A stretch of DNA of 64,000 nt from the NCBI RefSeq assembly GCF_019393635.1, contig NC_057862.1, positions 411,164,169 through 411,228,168 on the forward strand. Reading direction: 5' to 3'. A program made the position numbers and the translations under genes. Shown here in pieces: positions 20,350-31,389 of the stretch; position 1 is the stretch's first letter, and each line of letters opens with the position of its first letter. The notes under the pieces are model-generated. The model made no database searches. It had not been told where the DNA came from and saw only the letters and a program-made list of their open reading frames with translations. The stretch comes from Dromiciops gliroides. Lineage: Eukaryota; Chordata; Mammalia; Microbiotheria; Microbiotheriidae.

Positions 20350-21300
20350 AGAGCCCAGGTCTTCTGATTTCCAAGTCAGTCCTATTTCCGGTACATTCTG
20401 TTGCCTTTCACCAATGGTCCTCATCAACTCCAAAACTGGCACTGAGTGAAAATATAAATGCATTCAAGATGGGCTTAGATAAATTTGTAGGTGTCATACC
20501 CATAATGGGACACTAAGAGGAGATCGGAAATTTAGGATCCATTGTTGGCTTTTTGTTATTGGCCACCATGTACAGGACTGGTGTCCCTCCTGCAAAGTAT
20601 CATTGGTGCCTCCATTGGATTCAGAATCTTGGACTAGAGGAGTGATTGGTCTGATTTAGGGATCTACTTCTGATATCCTTAGAGGAGGCATTCTTTACTG
20701 AATCCAGTGATAAGCTTTCCCAGAACTTTGTCTTCTCTGGGGCTGGGATAGCTTTACACAAAGGTCATTTCTTCCTGGCCCAAGATTCAATGCCATGTGG
20801 TTCCAGTCTGATATCTCCAATTGCAGCTTGCACCGGCTGCAGCCAGGATCCCTCCAGCCCAATGGAGGATTGCACATCGGCTCCAGAAGTCACCCTGGTG
20901 ATCTCAATCTCTCATTGCTGGCTTCACAGATTTCGAAAGGAGAGTCAGACGGTGCTGAGATGAACCAGAATGATGGAGCCCTAACTTCCAGCCAGATATG
21001 CTCACAGATACTATCTCTATTTCTTGGTGGATTGATGGCATTAATTCTGCTACAACTATAGCCTTCTCAGCTGATGTGGAGAGTAAATCATCACAAGTCA
21101 ATCATTCATCACTGAGAGATACCAGCCTCCCTTTATTCCTGGCTTGGCCTGAAACTAACTCTCTCAAAATGGACTCTGATTCAGATTGAATCCGAGGACC
21201 ACTGCTGAGCCTGCCTATTTTTCACAAGGTCTCACCCGGCTACCTTCCCTATCTGCACAGAGCCGCCTTTCTTCTGCTGGGTTAAAAAGAATTCACAGAA
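20350..21300. other. No gene; unclassified
   Basis: No coding signature or repeat family recognised. Unusually balanced base composition for the window (for example TGCACCGGCTGCAGCC at 20830). Confidence 0.4.
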
Positions 21301-21309
21301 ATCTAAATA

Positions 21310-22555
21310 GAACAAATGGCTTTCTTTCCTCTAATTAGGCTCCTATTCCTACCTCCTCTCACATCTCCAAATTCCATTCAGAAATTGAGAACTACATGTC
21401 TAGTCCACATCTTAAACTCGATGACATATCCAAAACAGAGCTCATCATCATTCCCCTTTAAATCCTCCACTATCCCCACTCCCAACTTCCCTATAACTGT
21501 TGAGGCAACACCATCTTCCCAGTCCCTCAGCTTCTGATCTAGGAATCATTCTTGACTCCTTACCATCTCTCACTCCCCATATCCAATCTGTTGCCAAGGC
21601 CTGTCAATTCCACCTTTGCAATTCCTCTCCAATATGCCAAGCCCCACCTTCTCTCTTCTGATACCACTCCTCCCCACCACCATATTTAGACAGGCATTCA
21701 TCACCTAACATCTGGACTGTTTCAATAACCTGCTGGTGAGTCTGCCTGCCTTAAGTCTCTCCCCACTCCAATAAATCCTCTATTCAGACACCAAAGTCAT
21801 TTTCCTAAAGCAGGAGTCCAGCCATGTCCCCTCCATCCTTAGTCAATAAACCCCAGTGATTCACTTTCACCTCTAGGATCAAATACACAACCCTCTGTTC
21901 CACATTCAAGGCCCCATAACCCAGTCCCCCACCTCAACTTTTCTAGTCTTTTTATACCCTATACCGCCACTACTCCTCCCCCACTTCCATGTTCTCTTTG
22001 ATCCAGTGACCCTGACCTCCCTGCTGTTCCACAAACAAGACCCTTCATCTCTCAAGTCCATCTGTTTTCTCTGGCTATCTCCCATGTCTGGAATGTTCTC
22101 TCTCCACAACTTTGTCTGCTGGCTTCCTTTAAATCCCAACTAAAATCCTACTTTCCACAGGAAGATTTTCCCAACCCTGCTTTATCCTAGTGCCTTCCCT
22201 CTGTTAATTATTTCCTATATATCCTGTACATACCTTGTCTGTGCAGATTGGTTTACTTGTCTCCCCCATAAGATTGTGATCTCTGTGAGGACACAGTACT
22301 ATTCTTTTTTTCTTTCTTTTTTTTCAGGGCAATGAGGGTTAAGTGACTTGCCCAGGGTCACACAGCTAGCAAGTGTCAAGTGTCTGAGGCTGGATTTGAA
22401 CTCAGGTATTCCTGAATCCAGAGCCAGTGCTTTATCCACTGCACTACTTAGCTGTCCCTACAGTACTATCTTTTGCCTCTTTTTGTAATCCCAATTCTCA
22501 GCACAGTGCCTGATGCATAGTAGGTACTTAATAAAGGTTTATTGATTGATTGACT
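21310..22555 (+). mobile_element. L2 LINE, ORF2 C-terminal region and 3' UTR
   Basis: Longest L2 here. Landmarks in order: ATATCCAAAACAGAGCTCATC, CTTCTGATCTAGGAATC, ATCCAATCTGTTGCCAAGG, AAAGTCATTTTCCTAAAGC, CCTCTAGGATCAAATACAC, TGGAATGTTCTCTCTCC, CTTCCCTCTGTTAATTATTT, GCACAGTGCCTGATGCATAG, TTAATAAAGGTTTATTGATT. Many stops. Split by a WSINE at 22303-22459. Confidence 0.85.
22303..22459 (-). mobile_element. WSINE1 nested in L2
   Basis: T-rich tail, CAGGGCAATGAGGGTTAAG, CACTACTTAGCTGTCCC. Target duplication ACAGTACTAT at 22293-22302 and 22460-22469. Confidence 0.92.
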
Positions 22556-22820
22556 GACCTGGTAACTCAATGACACCCTGGATGACATGGATACTTTTGT
22601 GGGAAATAGGCCAAAGGTTTTAGGAACAGCACTTTTTTATCTTAGTTACCCCAAAACATCTGAGCAAGAATATTTGTAGATTACCCATTCCTGGGAATGA
22701 GAGCTAAGGAAGGGAGGAAAGAGGAGCTAATTGCAATGGAATTCTGCATGCAAAAAGTAAATTTAAATAGAATTTTATAGGAGCATCAAGAAATACACAA
22801 TGACCTCCAAGTGGTGTCTT

Positions 22821-23000
22821 AGGTTCTTATTCCTTTTTTTGTTTCATGAGACCCTTTTGAAGTCTGGCGAAGCCTATGAATCCCTTCTCAGAATAATGTC
22901 TTTTAAATGTATAGGATTACAAAGGAAGTCAAGTATATTGAAACAAGGATGTGGTTTTTTTTCTATCCATGGTCACAAACTCCCAGAAATTATCCATGGG
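22821..23000. mobile_element. TIR-bearing repeat family, copy 1
   Basis: CATGAGACCCTTTTGAAGTC, GCGAAGCCTATGAATCCC, TCAGAATAATGTCTTTTAAA, GGATTACAAAGGAAGTC match 43790-44185 in the same orientation and 32272-32472 reversed. Probably a non-autonomous DNA transposon. Confidence 0.5.
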
Positions 23001-23344
23001 TTTGTGGTTACAACGTCCTCTTAGAGAGCATGAAATTGGGAGGCAGGTGAGCTCCAGTAGATATATCCTGTTGTCCTCCCCCGCGGGAGGCAGCAGTTGC
23101 CAGAAGCACAAGGCTTCTCTTTGGATCATCGTCAAAGGATTTACAAACAGTAGTCCTGAGGTAGTCCTCTAGCTTTAGGTCGTTCTGGGTTTGTCTCTCC
23201 TTGTTCTTTTCCCGCTCATCCTAGCATAATGCCACAGGGTAATTTTAAAGATAACACTTTCTGACCCATCTTTTCATCTCAAAGGACTCTAATAATTTTG
23301 TAAATATACACTGTGTTTTATGATATGTTCGTGTGTCCTATATT

Positions 23345-23640
23345 CATGCAGTAATTAAATCTTAGAGGTCATCTACTCTGACCTCCCAATCATATAAGAA
23401 TTTTCTCAGTAAAATCCCTGACAGGTGGTCACACAGTCTCTGCTTCAAGCTACTCATCCTCCTCCCTAACCTGTGCCAGGAGAACAGAACTTCCCAGGCA
23501 GCAGTCTCCATTGTCAAATGGCTCTAATTTTTAGGAAACAGTTCCTTATATTGGATCAAAATATGTCTCACTGTAACTTCTGTTCATTCATCTTAATTTT
23601 CTTCTCTGGTTACAAACAGAATATCCTACTCCAGTAGTTC
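23345..23640 (+). repeat. CR1/L3-like LINE remnant
   Basis: AATCTTAGAGGTCATCTAC, AAAATCCCTGACAGGTGG, CAGTCTCTGCTTCAAGC, GCTCTAATTTTTAGGAAAC. Same family as 44640-45490. Confidence 0.55.
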
Positions 23641-23845
23641 AAGACAACAAGCACTTATTAAGCACCTACCATTAGTCAGTTATTGTAGAGATTTTTCTAT
23701 TTGCATTTATGGTCCCAGAGCAAAATTGTCTGCCCAGGTGTATAATTTATATTTGGAAGGCAACAGTGTGAGTTTCCCCTCCTTTGGTTTCATATTTCTC
23801 TGCTGCTACATCCAGTTCCTTCATAAATGATCCCAGTTAGAAGTT

Positions 23846-24020
23846 CCACATATTAACACAATAAGCATTTATTAAACCCTTACTGTATGCCAAGAACTCA
23901 GCTAATTACTAGTGATATAAATACAAGCAAAAAGAAAGAGGTCCTGCCCTTAAGAAGCTTGCATTCTAGTGATAGAGTGAAAGATAGAAAATAGAGGAAA
24001 TATCATGGGGAGGGAACAGG
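23846..24020 (+). repeat. Old interspersed repeat (CR1/L3-like, unresolved)
   Basis: ATAAGCATTTATTAAACCC, CCTTAAGAAGCTTGCATTC. A further fragment is at 23648-23690. Confidence 0.6.
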
Positions 24021-24084
24021 ATAGAGGGAAACACAGCAATAGTAACTGTGAAAAAAAAACTTGAAGCAGAGACAAGAGCAATGT

Positions 24085-24196
24085 AAGATGATGATGAAGA
24101 GGAGGATTTATGGATGAAGATGAGGATTGATTGATGATGATTGGTTGTTGATTATGATGATGATTGGTGAGGAGGAGAATTGAATGATGATGATAA
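24085..24196. repeat. (GAT)n/(GATG)n low complexity
   Basis: GATGATGATGAAGAGGAGG and related imperfect units over about 110 bases. Confidence 0.85.
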
Positions 24197-24357
24197 AATG
24201 TATGGTACTTACTTTGCTAGGCTATTGTGAAGAAAATTCTTTGTCAGATATAAGGTACTGTATAAATGTTATCTATTCCTGTTGTTGCAATAATCAACCT
24301 CATGAGTTTATTGTAAGGAAATCTCTCTTTAACATACTATATAAATGTAGATTACTA

Positions 24358-24797
24358 TAAAAATATGATGAGCAGGATGCTATCAGAAAAACCTGGAAAG
24401 ACCTATATAAGCTGATGCAAAGTGAAATGTACTATATACAAAAGAACAGCAATATTGTAAGATTATCTGCTGTGAATAACAGTTATTTTCAGCAATACAA
24501 CTCTGATGGACTTATGAAAAATGCAGTCCATCTACAGAGAAAGAACTGATGGTATCTGAATACAGATTGAAGCATAATTTTTTGTTAGTTCCTTTATCTG
24601 AAGTTTTGTTTTTGTTTTTTTTCTTTCACAGCCTGGCTAATGTGGAAATGTTTTGCATGACTACTCATGTATAATTTATATTGAATTGTTTGAGTTCTTA
24701 AGGGGGGTGGGTAGGGAGGGAGGAAGAGAATTTGGAACACAAGGTTTAAAAAATTGATGTTAAAATTTGTTTTTACATGTAATTTAGGAAAATAAAA
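24358..24797 (+). mobile_element. L1 3' UTR fragment (same subfamily as 30551-31148)
   Basis: CAGAAAAACCTGGAAAGACC, AAGAACAGCAATATTGTAAG, AGAACTGATGGTATCTG, GTTTTGCATGACTACTCATG, GGAGGGAGGAAGAG. Ends in a (GAAT)n/(AAAT)n tail to 24862. Confidence 0.85.
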
Positions 24798-25097
24798 ATT
24801 CTAAATGAATGAATGAACGAACGAATGAATGAACAAATAAATAAATAAATAAATAAACAAACAATCTTACATTCTAATGGGGAAAAGTATCTAAAGACAG
24901 GAAGGGACTGTAGGAGTAGAGTGATATGCCATGATGAAGCCCCACCTTCTGGCCAAATATACACATACAGACACTATCCTAGCATTATATAAACCAGACT
25001 CTTTCATCTCTGAAGATGGTACTACTGGATGATCTTCCACCACAATGAAGGGAATATATTGGGGTTGTGGAAGCTCTGCTAACGAGGATGGGCTGCC

Positions 25098-25385
25098 CTG
25101 AGAGGCAGTGTAGTAGAATGGAAAAAGCACTAGACTTAGAGTCCAAAGTCTTGTGTTTGAATTCCAGCTCTACCACTTACTAGTCATGTCACCTTAGACA
25201 AATCATTTAATCCTTGGGACCTCAGTTTCCTAACCTGTAGAATGAGATTAATAATATCTACCTCTATACCAGGTTTGTGTGTGTGTGTGTGTGTGTGTTT
25301 GTGTGTGTATAAAAGGCACATTTTAAAATTGTAAAGCATCATAGAAATGTGAACCGCTCCTATTGTTATTATCCATCCTCCCTCC
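25098..25385 (+). repeat. MIR with internal (TG)n
   Basis: GAATGGAAAAAGCACTAGAC, TGTGTTTGAATTCCAGC, GACCTCAGTTTCCTAACC; a TG run at 25274-25310 lies between its core and 3' end (ATAGAAATGTGAACCGC). Confidence 0.75.
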
Positions 25386-25786
25386 TAATACCTCTAGAAG
25401 CAATAGCACTTATTAGTGTTATAGTGGGATGTCGGTTTAGAAAACTCTGGGGCTCCCCATTGCCTACAGAAGAAAATGCAGCTGTGTCGGCTTGACAATT
25501 AAAGCAGTCTCTCCACATGGATGCTACATTCCAGGTGATCTGAACTAGGAGCTGCTCCTCAAATCTGGTCTTGCCCTGTCCAGACTCAGTATGCTTGTCT
25601 TTGACTATCAAAATCCTTTTGTTCATTCAAGGCCCAGCCCAGGGGCCCTCTCTTCCATGAGGCCTTCCCTGATCTCTCTGGTTAAAAGTCATCTCAGTCA
25701 TTTCAAACTTTCTTAGAACTGTTTTTTCTGGATTTTCCCTTTTTCCTAATGGTATTTTGCTTTGCCTTGTATTTATTTCTATACAA
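25386..25786 (+). repeat. Possible L2-like remnant
   Basis: GGGCTCCCCATTGCCTAC, AATCCTTTTGTTCATTCAAG, ATGAGGCCTTCCCTGATC are L2-style phrases, but the order is poorly kept. Weak. Confidence 0.35.
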
Positions 25787-25788
25787 AT

Positions 25789-25917
25789 GGCAGTTAGGTG
25801 GCACAGTGGATAGATGGAATCAGGAAGATCCAAGTTCAAATCTGGTCTCATTCATTTACTAGCTGTGTGACTTTGGACAAGTCACTTCACCTCCCTTTGC
25901 CTGGTTTTCTTCATCTG
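25789..25917 (+). repeat. CORE-SINE, left part (split by L1)
   Basis: GGCAGTTAGGTGGCACAGTG, CTAGCTGTGTGACTTTGG, TTTCTTCATCTGT. Resumes at about 27558 (TTCTTAATCTGTAAAATGG). The head and core are diverged. Confidence 0.8.
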
Positions 25918-27557
25918 TTTAAGGATTTTATTTCTTCTTCAGTTAACCTGGGCAGTTTGTATTTTTGTAAATATTCATCCATTTCATTTAGATTGTCAAA
26001 TTTATTGGCATACAGTCATGTATCCATTTTGACCTTATTTTAGTATAAGGTGTAAGATGTTGGTCTATGCCTAATTTCTGCCATACTATCTTCCAGTTTT
26101 CCCAGCAGTTTTTGTCAAATACTGAGTTCCTATCCCAGAAGCTGGAGTCTTTGGGTTTATCAAACACTATATTACTAGTGTCATTTATTACTGCATTTCC
26201 TGAGCCTAGCCTATTCCATTGATCTACCACTCTCTTTTTTAGCCAGTACCACATAGTTTTGATGACTGCTGCTTTATAGTAAAGCTCCAGGTTTGGTACT
26301 GCTAACCCACCTTCCTGTGAATTTTTTTTCATCATTTCCCTGGATATTCTTGATTTTTTGTTTTTCCAGATGAATTTTGTTATTATTTTTTCTAGCTGTA
26401 TAAAATAATTTTTAGGTAGTCTGATTGGTATGGCACTGAATAAGTAAATTAATTTAGGCAGTATTGTCATTTTTACTATATTAGATCTGCCTATCCATGA
26501 ACAACTGATATCTTTCCAATTATTTAGATCTGATTTGATTTGTGTGAAGAGTGTTTGGTAGTTGTGTTCATAGAGTTCCTGGGTTTGTCTTGGCAAGTAG
26601 ACTCCCAAGTATTTTATATTATCTACTGTTACTTTAAATGGAATTTCTCTTTCTATCTCTTGCTGCTGGACTTTGTTGGTCATGTATAGAAATGCTGATG
26701 ATTTATGTGGATTTATTTCATATCCTGCTACTTTGCTAAAGTTGTTAATTGTTTCAAGTAATTTTTGAGTTGATTCTCTAGGATTCTTTAAGTATACCAT
26801 CATATCATCTGCAAAGAGTGATAGTTTTGTTTCCTCCTTGCCCATTCTAATTCCTTTAATTCCTTTCTCTTCTCTGATTGCTAAAGCTAACATATCTAGG
26901 ACAATATTAAATAATAGGGGTGATAATGGACATCCCTGTTTCACCCCTGATCTTATTGGGAAGGCCTCTAATTTATCTCCATTGCATATAATACTTGCTG
27001 ATGGCTTTAGGTAGATACTGTTTATTATTCTGAGGAAAGCTCCACCTATTCCTAAACTCTCTAGTGTTTTTATTAGGAATGGGTGCTGTACTTTGTCAAA
27101 AGCTTTCTCTGCATCTGTTGAGATAATCATATGATTTTGGTTGGTTTTCTTATTGATATGGTTGATTATGTTAATAGTTTTTCTAATGTTGAACCAGCTC
27201 TGCATTCCTGGTATAAATCCCACCTGGTCATAGTGTATTATCCTGGTGATCACTTGCTATAATCTCCTTGCTAATATCTTATTTAAGATTTTAGCATCAA
27301 TATTCATTAGGGAAATTGGTCTATAATTTTCTTTCTCTGTTTTTGCTTTGCCTGGTTTTGGTATCACCACCATATTTGTGTCATAAAATGAATTTGGTAG
27401 AACTCCTTCACCTATTTTTCCAAATAATTTGTATAATATTGGAATTAATTGTTCTTTAAATGTTTGGTAAAATTCACCTGGCCCTGGGGATTTTTTCTTA
27501 GGGAGTTCATTAATGGCTTGTTCAATTTCGTTTTCTAATATGGGTTTATTTAAGGAT
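25918..27557 (-). mobile_element. Circularly permuted L1 ORF2 fragment
   Basis: Two L1 pieces, same orientation, in the wrong order. 25918-26013 matches 60418-60514 of the ORF2-intact copy; from 26014 to 27557 it matches 58873-60426. The start and end points of the source interval therefore meet (overlap TTTAAGGAT, about 9 bases), as if a circle covering 58873-60514 had been opened at about 60420. No 3' UTR and no poly(A). Flanks GGTTTTCTTCATCTGT (25903-25918) and GTTTTTCTTAATCTGT (27558-27573) agree at 14 of 16 and the host SINE is collinear across, so the block was inserted as a unit. Confidence 0.85.
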
Positions 27558-27595
27558 GTTTTTCTTAATCTGTAAAATGGGGATGATAATGGCAC
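25988..27595 (-). pseudogene. L1 ORF2 fragment, RT domain
   Basis: The minus-strand frame 25988-27253 (421 codons) carries the reverse transcriptase region: [33 protein letters not shown], catalytic FADDMMVYL, and the thumb region [22 protein letters not shown] second frame upstream (27257-27557) has [10 protein letters not shown] and [24 protein letters not shown]; a stop in LQQVI (position 27259 area) and a 12-bp deletion around SPGP-GEFYQ separate it from the intact copy. The last residues CMPINLTI come from the permuted piece read in another frame. No endonuclease or C-terminal domain; cannot act. Closely similar in protein to the 58-62 kb copy, so the insertion is young relative to its neighbours. 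Confidence 0.9.
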
Positions 27596-27690
27596 CTACC
27601 TTACAGGGTTGTTTTGAGAATAAATGGAGATTCATATTTGTAGACTACTTTGCAAACAAAAATCTATATAACTGCTAGTTACCACTACTA
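27558..27690 (+). repeat. CORE-SINE/MIR, right part
   Basis: Continuation of 25789-25917: CTGTAAAATGGGGATGATAA, CCTACCTTACAGGGTTG, GTAGACTACTTTGC. Confidence 0.75.
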
Positions 27691-27744
27691 CTACTATTGC
27701 TGCTGCTCTTCCTCCTAAACCTGATTCTCTTTCCTAGATTTAAG

Positions 27745-27895
27745 CCCTTAGGATGATGTTATATAGAATTAGAAAAACCCTTAGAAGGCATCTAGTATGA
27801 TACTTTCATTTTCTAGATGAGCAAACTGATGAGGAAACTCAGAAAGAGGAAATTACTTGTATCATGTCATGTGGATGATAAGTAGTGCCAAACAC
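27745..27895 (-). repeat. MIR, antisense
   Basis: TTTCATTTTCTAGATGAGC, GATGAGGAAACTCAGAAAG. Diverged. Confidence 0.5.
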
Positions 27896-28232
27896 AGTAT
27901 AGTGTTGGAGTTGCACAGACAAAAATCCCCAAATCAAAAATTCTGCCTTCAAAGAGCTTATATGTTAATAGGAGATGACACATTTAGAGGTGGCCAGGGA
28001 GGGGTATTTTGGTTTGGAAAGTTAAAGCGATGGTAAGTGGGATCATATTGGAATGGATTGACACATCTTTTGTAGTAGTAATAATGACAATGATCTGTTT
28101 ATAGTTACAAAATAGAAAAAGGGGATGTGGGGATGGAAACAGAGGAGAAGGTAGGATGTACTCAGCAGCAAGGTGGTCTGTGAAAAGGTATACTGGTGCC
28201 AATCAAAAGATCAAGGCCCCAGTAACAGAATT

Positions 28233-28546
28233 CTTTTTTTTTTTAATTTAATACTTTATTTTCCCTGTTTACATGTAAAAACAATTCTTAACATTCATTT
28301 TAAAATTATCTCCCTTCCTCCTTATAATCTCCCCCCCCCATTAAGAAGGCAAGCAATTTGATAAAGGTTATACATGTGTAGTCATGCAAAACATTTCCAT
28401 TTTAGTCATGTTGTAAAAGAAAACATAGACCAAAAAAACCTCAAGAAAAATAAAGAAAAAAGTTATGCTTTAAATTTGTATTCAGACACCATCAATTCTT
28501 TCTCTGGAGATGGATAGCATTTTTCATCATAAGTCCCAGTGAAGGA
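28233..28546 (-). mobile_element. L1 3' UTR fragment, antisense
   Basis: Poly(T) then TTTATTTTCCCTGTTTAC, CTCCCTTCCTCC, ATGTGTAGTCATGCAAAAC, CCATCAATTCTTTCTCTGG. GAATTCT flanks both sides (28228 and 28546 areas), a short probable target duplication. Corresponds to the 3' UTR subfamily at 24358. Confidence 0.85.
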
Positions 28547-28689
28547 ATTCTGAAGGTGAGGTGAAATGCTCTGTCCCTCTTCCAAGAAATATTCATTTTT
28601 GGAAATACCAACAACCATTCAGGTCCAGCTTTAGAATCAGAGATGGAGAAATATCCAAACCAGAAGAGAGTTTAAAGATCAACATCTTG

Positions 28690-29025
28690 CATCTCTTCAT
28701 TCTGCAATAGGGTAAATGGAAGCCCAGAGAGGAGAAAGAATTGCCACATTGGTGGTGGTGGTGGTAGTAGCAGTAGTGACAAAAGCAGTATCAGCAACAG
28801 CAGCAGCTGCTCACATTCAAATAGCATTTTCAAGTTTATAAGGCACCTTCCTCACAACAGCCTGAGGAGGTAGGTAGTACAAATATAATTATCTACATTT
28901 TATAGACTAGAAAACTGACTCAGAGAGATTAAACGATTTGTCCTGGGTCACAATATGAATGGCTGTCAGTGTCAATATTTGAACTAATGTCTCTCCTGAT
29001 TCTATGTCCAATGCTTTCCACTTGA
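28690..29025 (-). repeat. MIR/CORE-SINE antisense with GGT microsatellite
   Basis: (GGT)n at 28748-28770 followed by AAATAGCATTTTCAAG, TTTTATAGACTAGAAAAC, CGATTTGTCCTGGGTCAC. Confidence 0.6.
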
Positions 29026-29029
29026 GTTA

Positions 29030-29465
29030 GTTGAAAGGTGCAGACCGCAGCTGAGGTCTACTTATAGCCAGTCTAGGGCTATCATGTTAGCTAAAATGGT
29101 CCAAGCTCAAGAGTCTCTCTTTAATATATTCTACCAATTTGGGCTCTGGATTTATAATCTCTTCTTCCAGGAAATCAGCATCTTTTGAGAGGTTTGACTT
29201 CCTCAGGACCATCATAGTGATGGGCTAATCAGAACCTTCCTGCAGAGTAAAGTAACACCAGATTACAGACTTTCTCTCTGCTACGGCTGCACCTCAGGTA
29301 GGCTGCTCTCTACCATGCTCTGCCTTTCTCCTTTTCCACATCATAGTTACTCTAGCAGCAACCTCATGAAATCTTGGATATCCACACATAGATGATTCCT
29401 AGGGTCTTTGTCTCTCCACTCTGGAGTAATCTACCATCTCCCCCACCCCATCTCCCATTAAATTT
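29030..29465. other. No gene; unclassified
   Basis: Nothing recognised. It sits directly upstream of the old L1 beginning near 29480. Confidence 0.4.
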
Positions 29466-30550
29466 ATCTTAAAATTCAGTTTTAAAGTATTTTTTAGTGA
29501 GAAGAGGATAAATGGGGGGGGGGGAATAGGATGGAGGGAAATATATAATCATAACTGTGAATGTGAATGGGATAAAATCCATAAAATAAAAGCAAATAAC
29601 AGAATGAATTAGAAACCAAACAATATGTTGTTTATAGGAGACATACTTGAAACAGAAAGATACACACAAAAATTAAAAGAAGAGTTTGTAGCAGAAACTG
29701 TTATGCTTCAGCTGAGGTTAAAAACAAGAGGGATAGCAATCATGATTTCAGACAAAGTAAAAGCAAAATAAAATAAAGGTCTAATTAAAAGAGATAGGCA
29801 GGGAAGCTGCATTTTGCTAAAAGGTACCATAGACAATGAAGTAATATCAGTACTAAAATATATGTACACCAAATGACATAGCATCTAAATTCCTAAAGAA
29901 AAAGGTAAATGACACATAGGAGGTAGTAGACACTAAAGCTATATAAGTGAGAGACCTCAAATCTCCCCTCTCAGATCTAGATAAATCTAACCATAAAATA
30001 ATTAAGAAAGAAGTTAAGGAGATGATTCCAATTTTAGAAAAGTGAGATATGAAAGTGGAGAAAATTGAATGGAGATAGAAAGGAGCATACCTTTTTCTCA
30101 GCACATGGCACATAACAAACAAAAATCTTAAGATTATCTCAACAGATGCATAAAAAGCTTTTGACAAAACATAACGCTCATTCCTATTAAAAACACTAGA
30201 AAGCATAGGAATAAATGAATCTTTCCTTAAAATGATAAGTAATATCTATCTAAAACATTCAGTAAGTATTCTCTATAATGGGAATAAGCTAGAAACCTTC
30301 CCAACTAGATCAGGGGTTAAGCAAGAATGCCCATTTTCACCACTATTATTCAATGTTGTACTGAAAATGTTAGCTAAAGCAATAAGAGAAGAAAACTAAA
30401 TTGAAGGAAATAGAATAGACAGTGAAGAAATAAAACTATCATTCTTTGCAGATGATATGATGGTATATTTAGAGACTACAAGAGAATAAAAAAATAACTG
30501 AAACAATGAACAGCTGTAGCAAAATTGCAGGATATAAAATAACCTCCATA

Positions 30551-31148
30551 ATGCTTTCAGAAAAACCTGGAAAGTCTACATGAACTGAAGCAGAGTGAAA
30601 TGTACTGTATACAAAAGAACAGCAATAGCATAAGATGATTTGCTGTGAAGCACGTGGTTATTTTCAGCAAGGCAATGATCCTATATAACTGAAATATTTA
30701 TGAAAATTGCAATCCTTATACAGAGAAAGAACTGTTGGTATCTGAAAACAGATTGAAGCATATTTTTGGACAGTTACTTAATCTGAAGTTTTGGTTTTGA
30801 CTGTTTTCTTTTACAACCTAGCTAATGTGGAGATGTTTTGCATGACTACTCATGTATAACTTATATTGAATTGCTTGAGTTCTTGGGGTGGGGAGGGAGG
30901 GAGGAAGAGAAGATGGAACACAGAGTTTTAAAAAAATTGATGTCGGGGGTGGCTAGGTGGCGCAGTGGATAAAGCACCGGCCCTGGATTCAGGAGTACCT
31001 GAGTTCAAATCCGGCCTCAGACACTTGACACTTACTAGCTGTGTGACCCTGGGCAAGTAACTTAACCCCCATTGCCCCACAAAAAAAAAAATTGATGTCA
31101 AAATGTGTTTTATATGTAATTTGGAATATAAAATTCTAAACAGAAAAT
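30551..31148 (+). mobile_element. L1 3' UTR inserted in older L1
   Basis: CAGAAAAACCTGGAAAGTC through GTTTTGCATGACTACTCATG to AATATAAAATTCTAAACAG. Flanked by a perfect 15-bp duplication AAAATAACCTCCATA (30536-30550, 31149-31163). Contains a WSINE at 30945-31085. Confidence 0.93.
30945..31085 (+). mobile_element. WSINE1 nested in L1 in L1
   Basis: GGGGGTGGCTAGGTGGCGC, GCACCGGCCCTGGATTC, CTAGCTGTGTGACCCTGG, A-tail. Duplication AAAAAATTGATGTC at 30931-30944 and about 31086-31099. CpGs in GGCGC, ACCGG and CCGG are kept, indicating youth. Confidence 0.95.
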
Positions 31149-31290
31149 AAAATAACCTCCATAAATCATAAGCATTTTTATATATTAGCAACAAAGTCCA
31201 AGAGGACCATGTGAGTGGTGGTAGTAGAATACTAGGAGAAACAAATAGAAAAACAAGAAGAGAATATTTATCAGTCATTTCAAGAACTTT

Positions 31291-31387
31291 ACTGAGTTCC
31301 AAATTCTATTCTTCCATCCCTCTGCTCCCCTCCCTACTGAGAAGACAAGCGATATGATGTCACATATATCTGAAGTCATGCAAACAT
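31291..31387 (-). mobile_element. L1 3' UTR piece, antisense
   Basis: GAGTTCCAAATTCTATTCTT, CTGCTCCCCTCCCTACTG, CTGAAGTCATGCAAAC: reverse complement of L1 3' terminal sequence. Confidence 0.6.
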
Positions 31388-31389
31388 GA

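Larger units (their letters stand above)
29480..31290 (+). mobile_element. Old L1 with internal deletion, split by a younger L1
   Basis: Sense L1 ORF2 remnants: endonuclease region about 29550-30115 (ATCATAACTGTGAATGTGAA, CTCAGATCTAGATAAATC, CTTTTTCTCAGCACATGGC), then a jump to the RT region 30130-30535 (TCAACAGATGCATAAAAAGC, CAGGGGTTAAGCAAGAATGC, TCTTTGCAGATGATATGATG). It resumes at 31164 (AATCATAAGCATTTTTATAT) after the insertion at 30551-31148. In-frame stops throughout. Between the EN and RT parts the segment encoding roughly the linker and RT start is missing. Confidence 0.85.

Noticed and set aside
24798-24862. CRISPR-like direct repeats
   Set aside because: Simple (GAAT)n/(AAAT)n L1 tail; no spacers, and the organism is a mammal.
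25918-27557. Back-spliced circular L1 RNA as the sure source of the permuted fragment
   Set aside because: The source end points (58873 and 60514) lack GT/AG signals on the L1 strand, so splicing is not supported; other circular or template-switch routes stay open.
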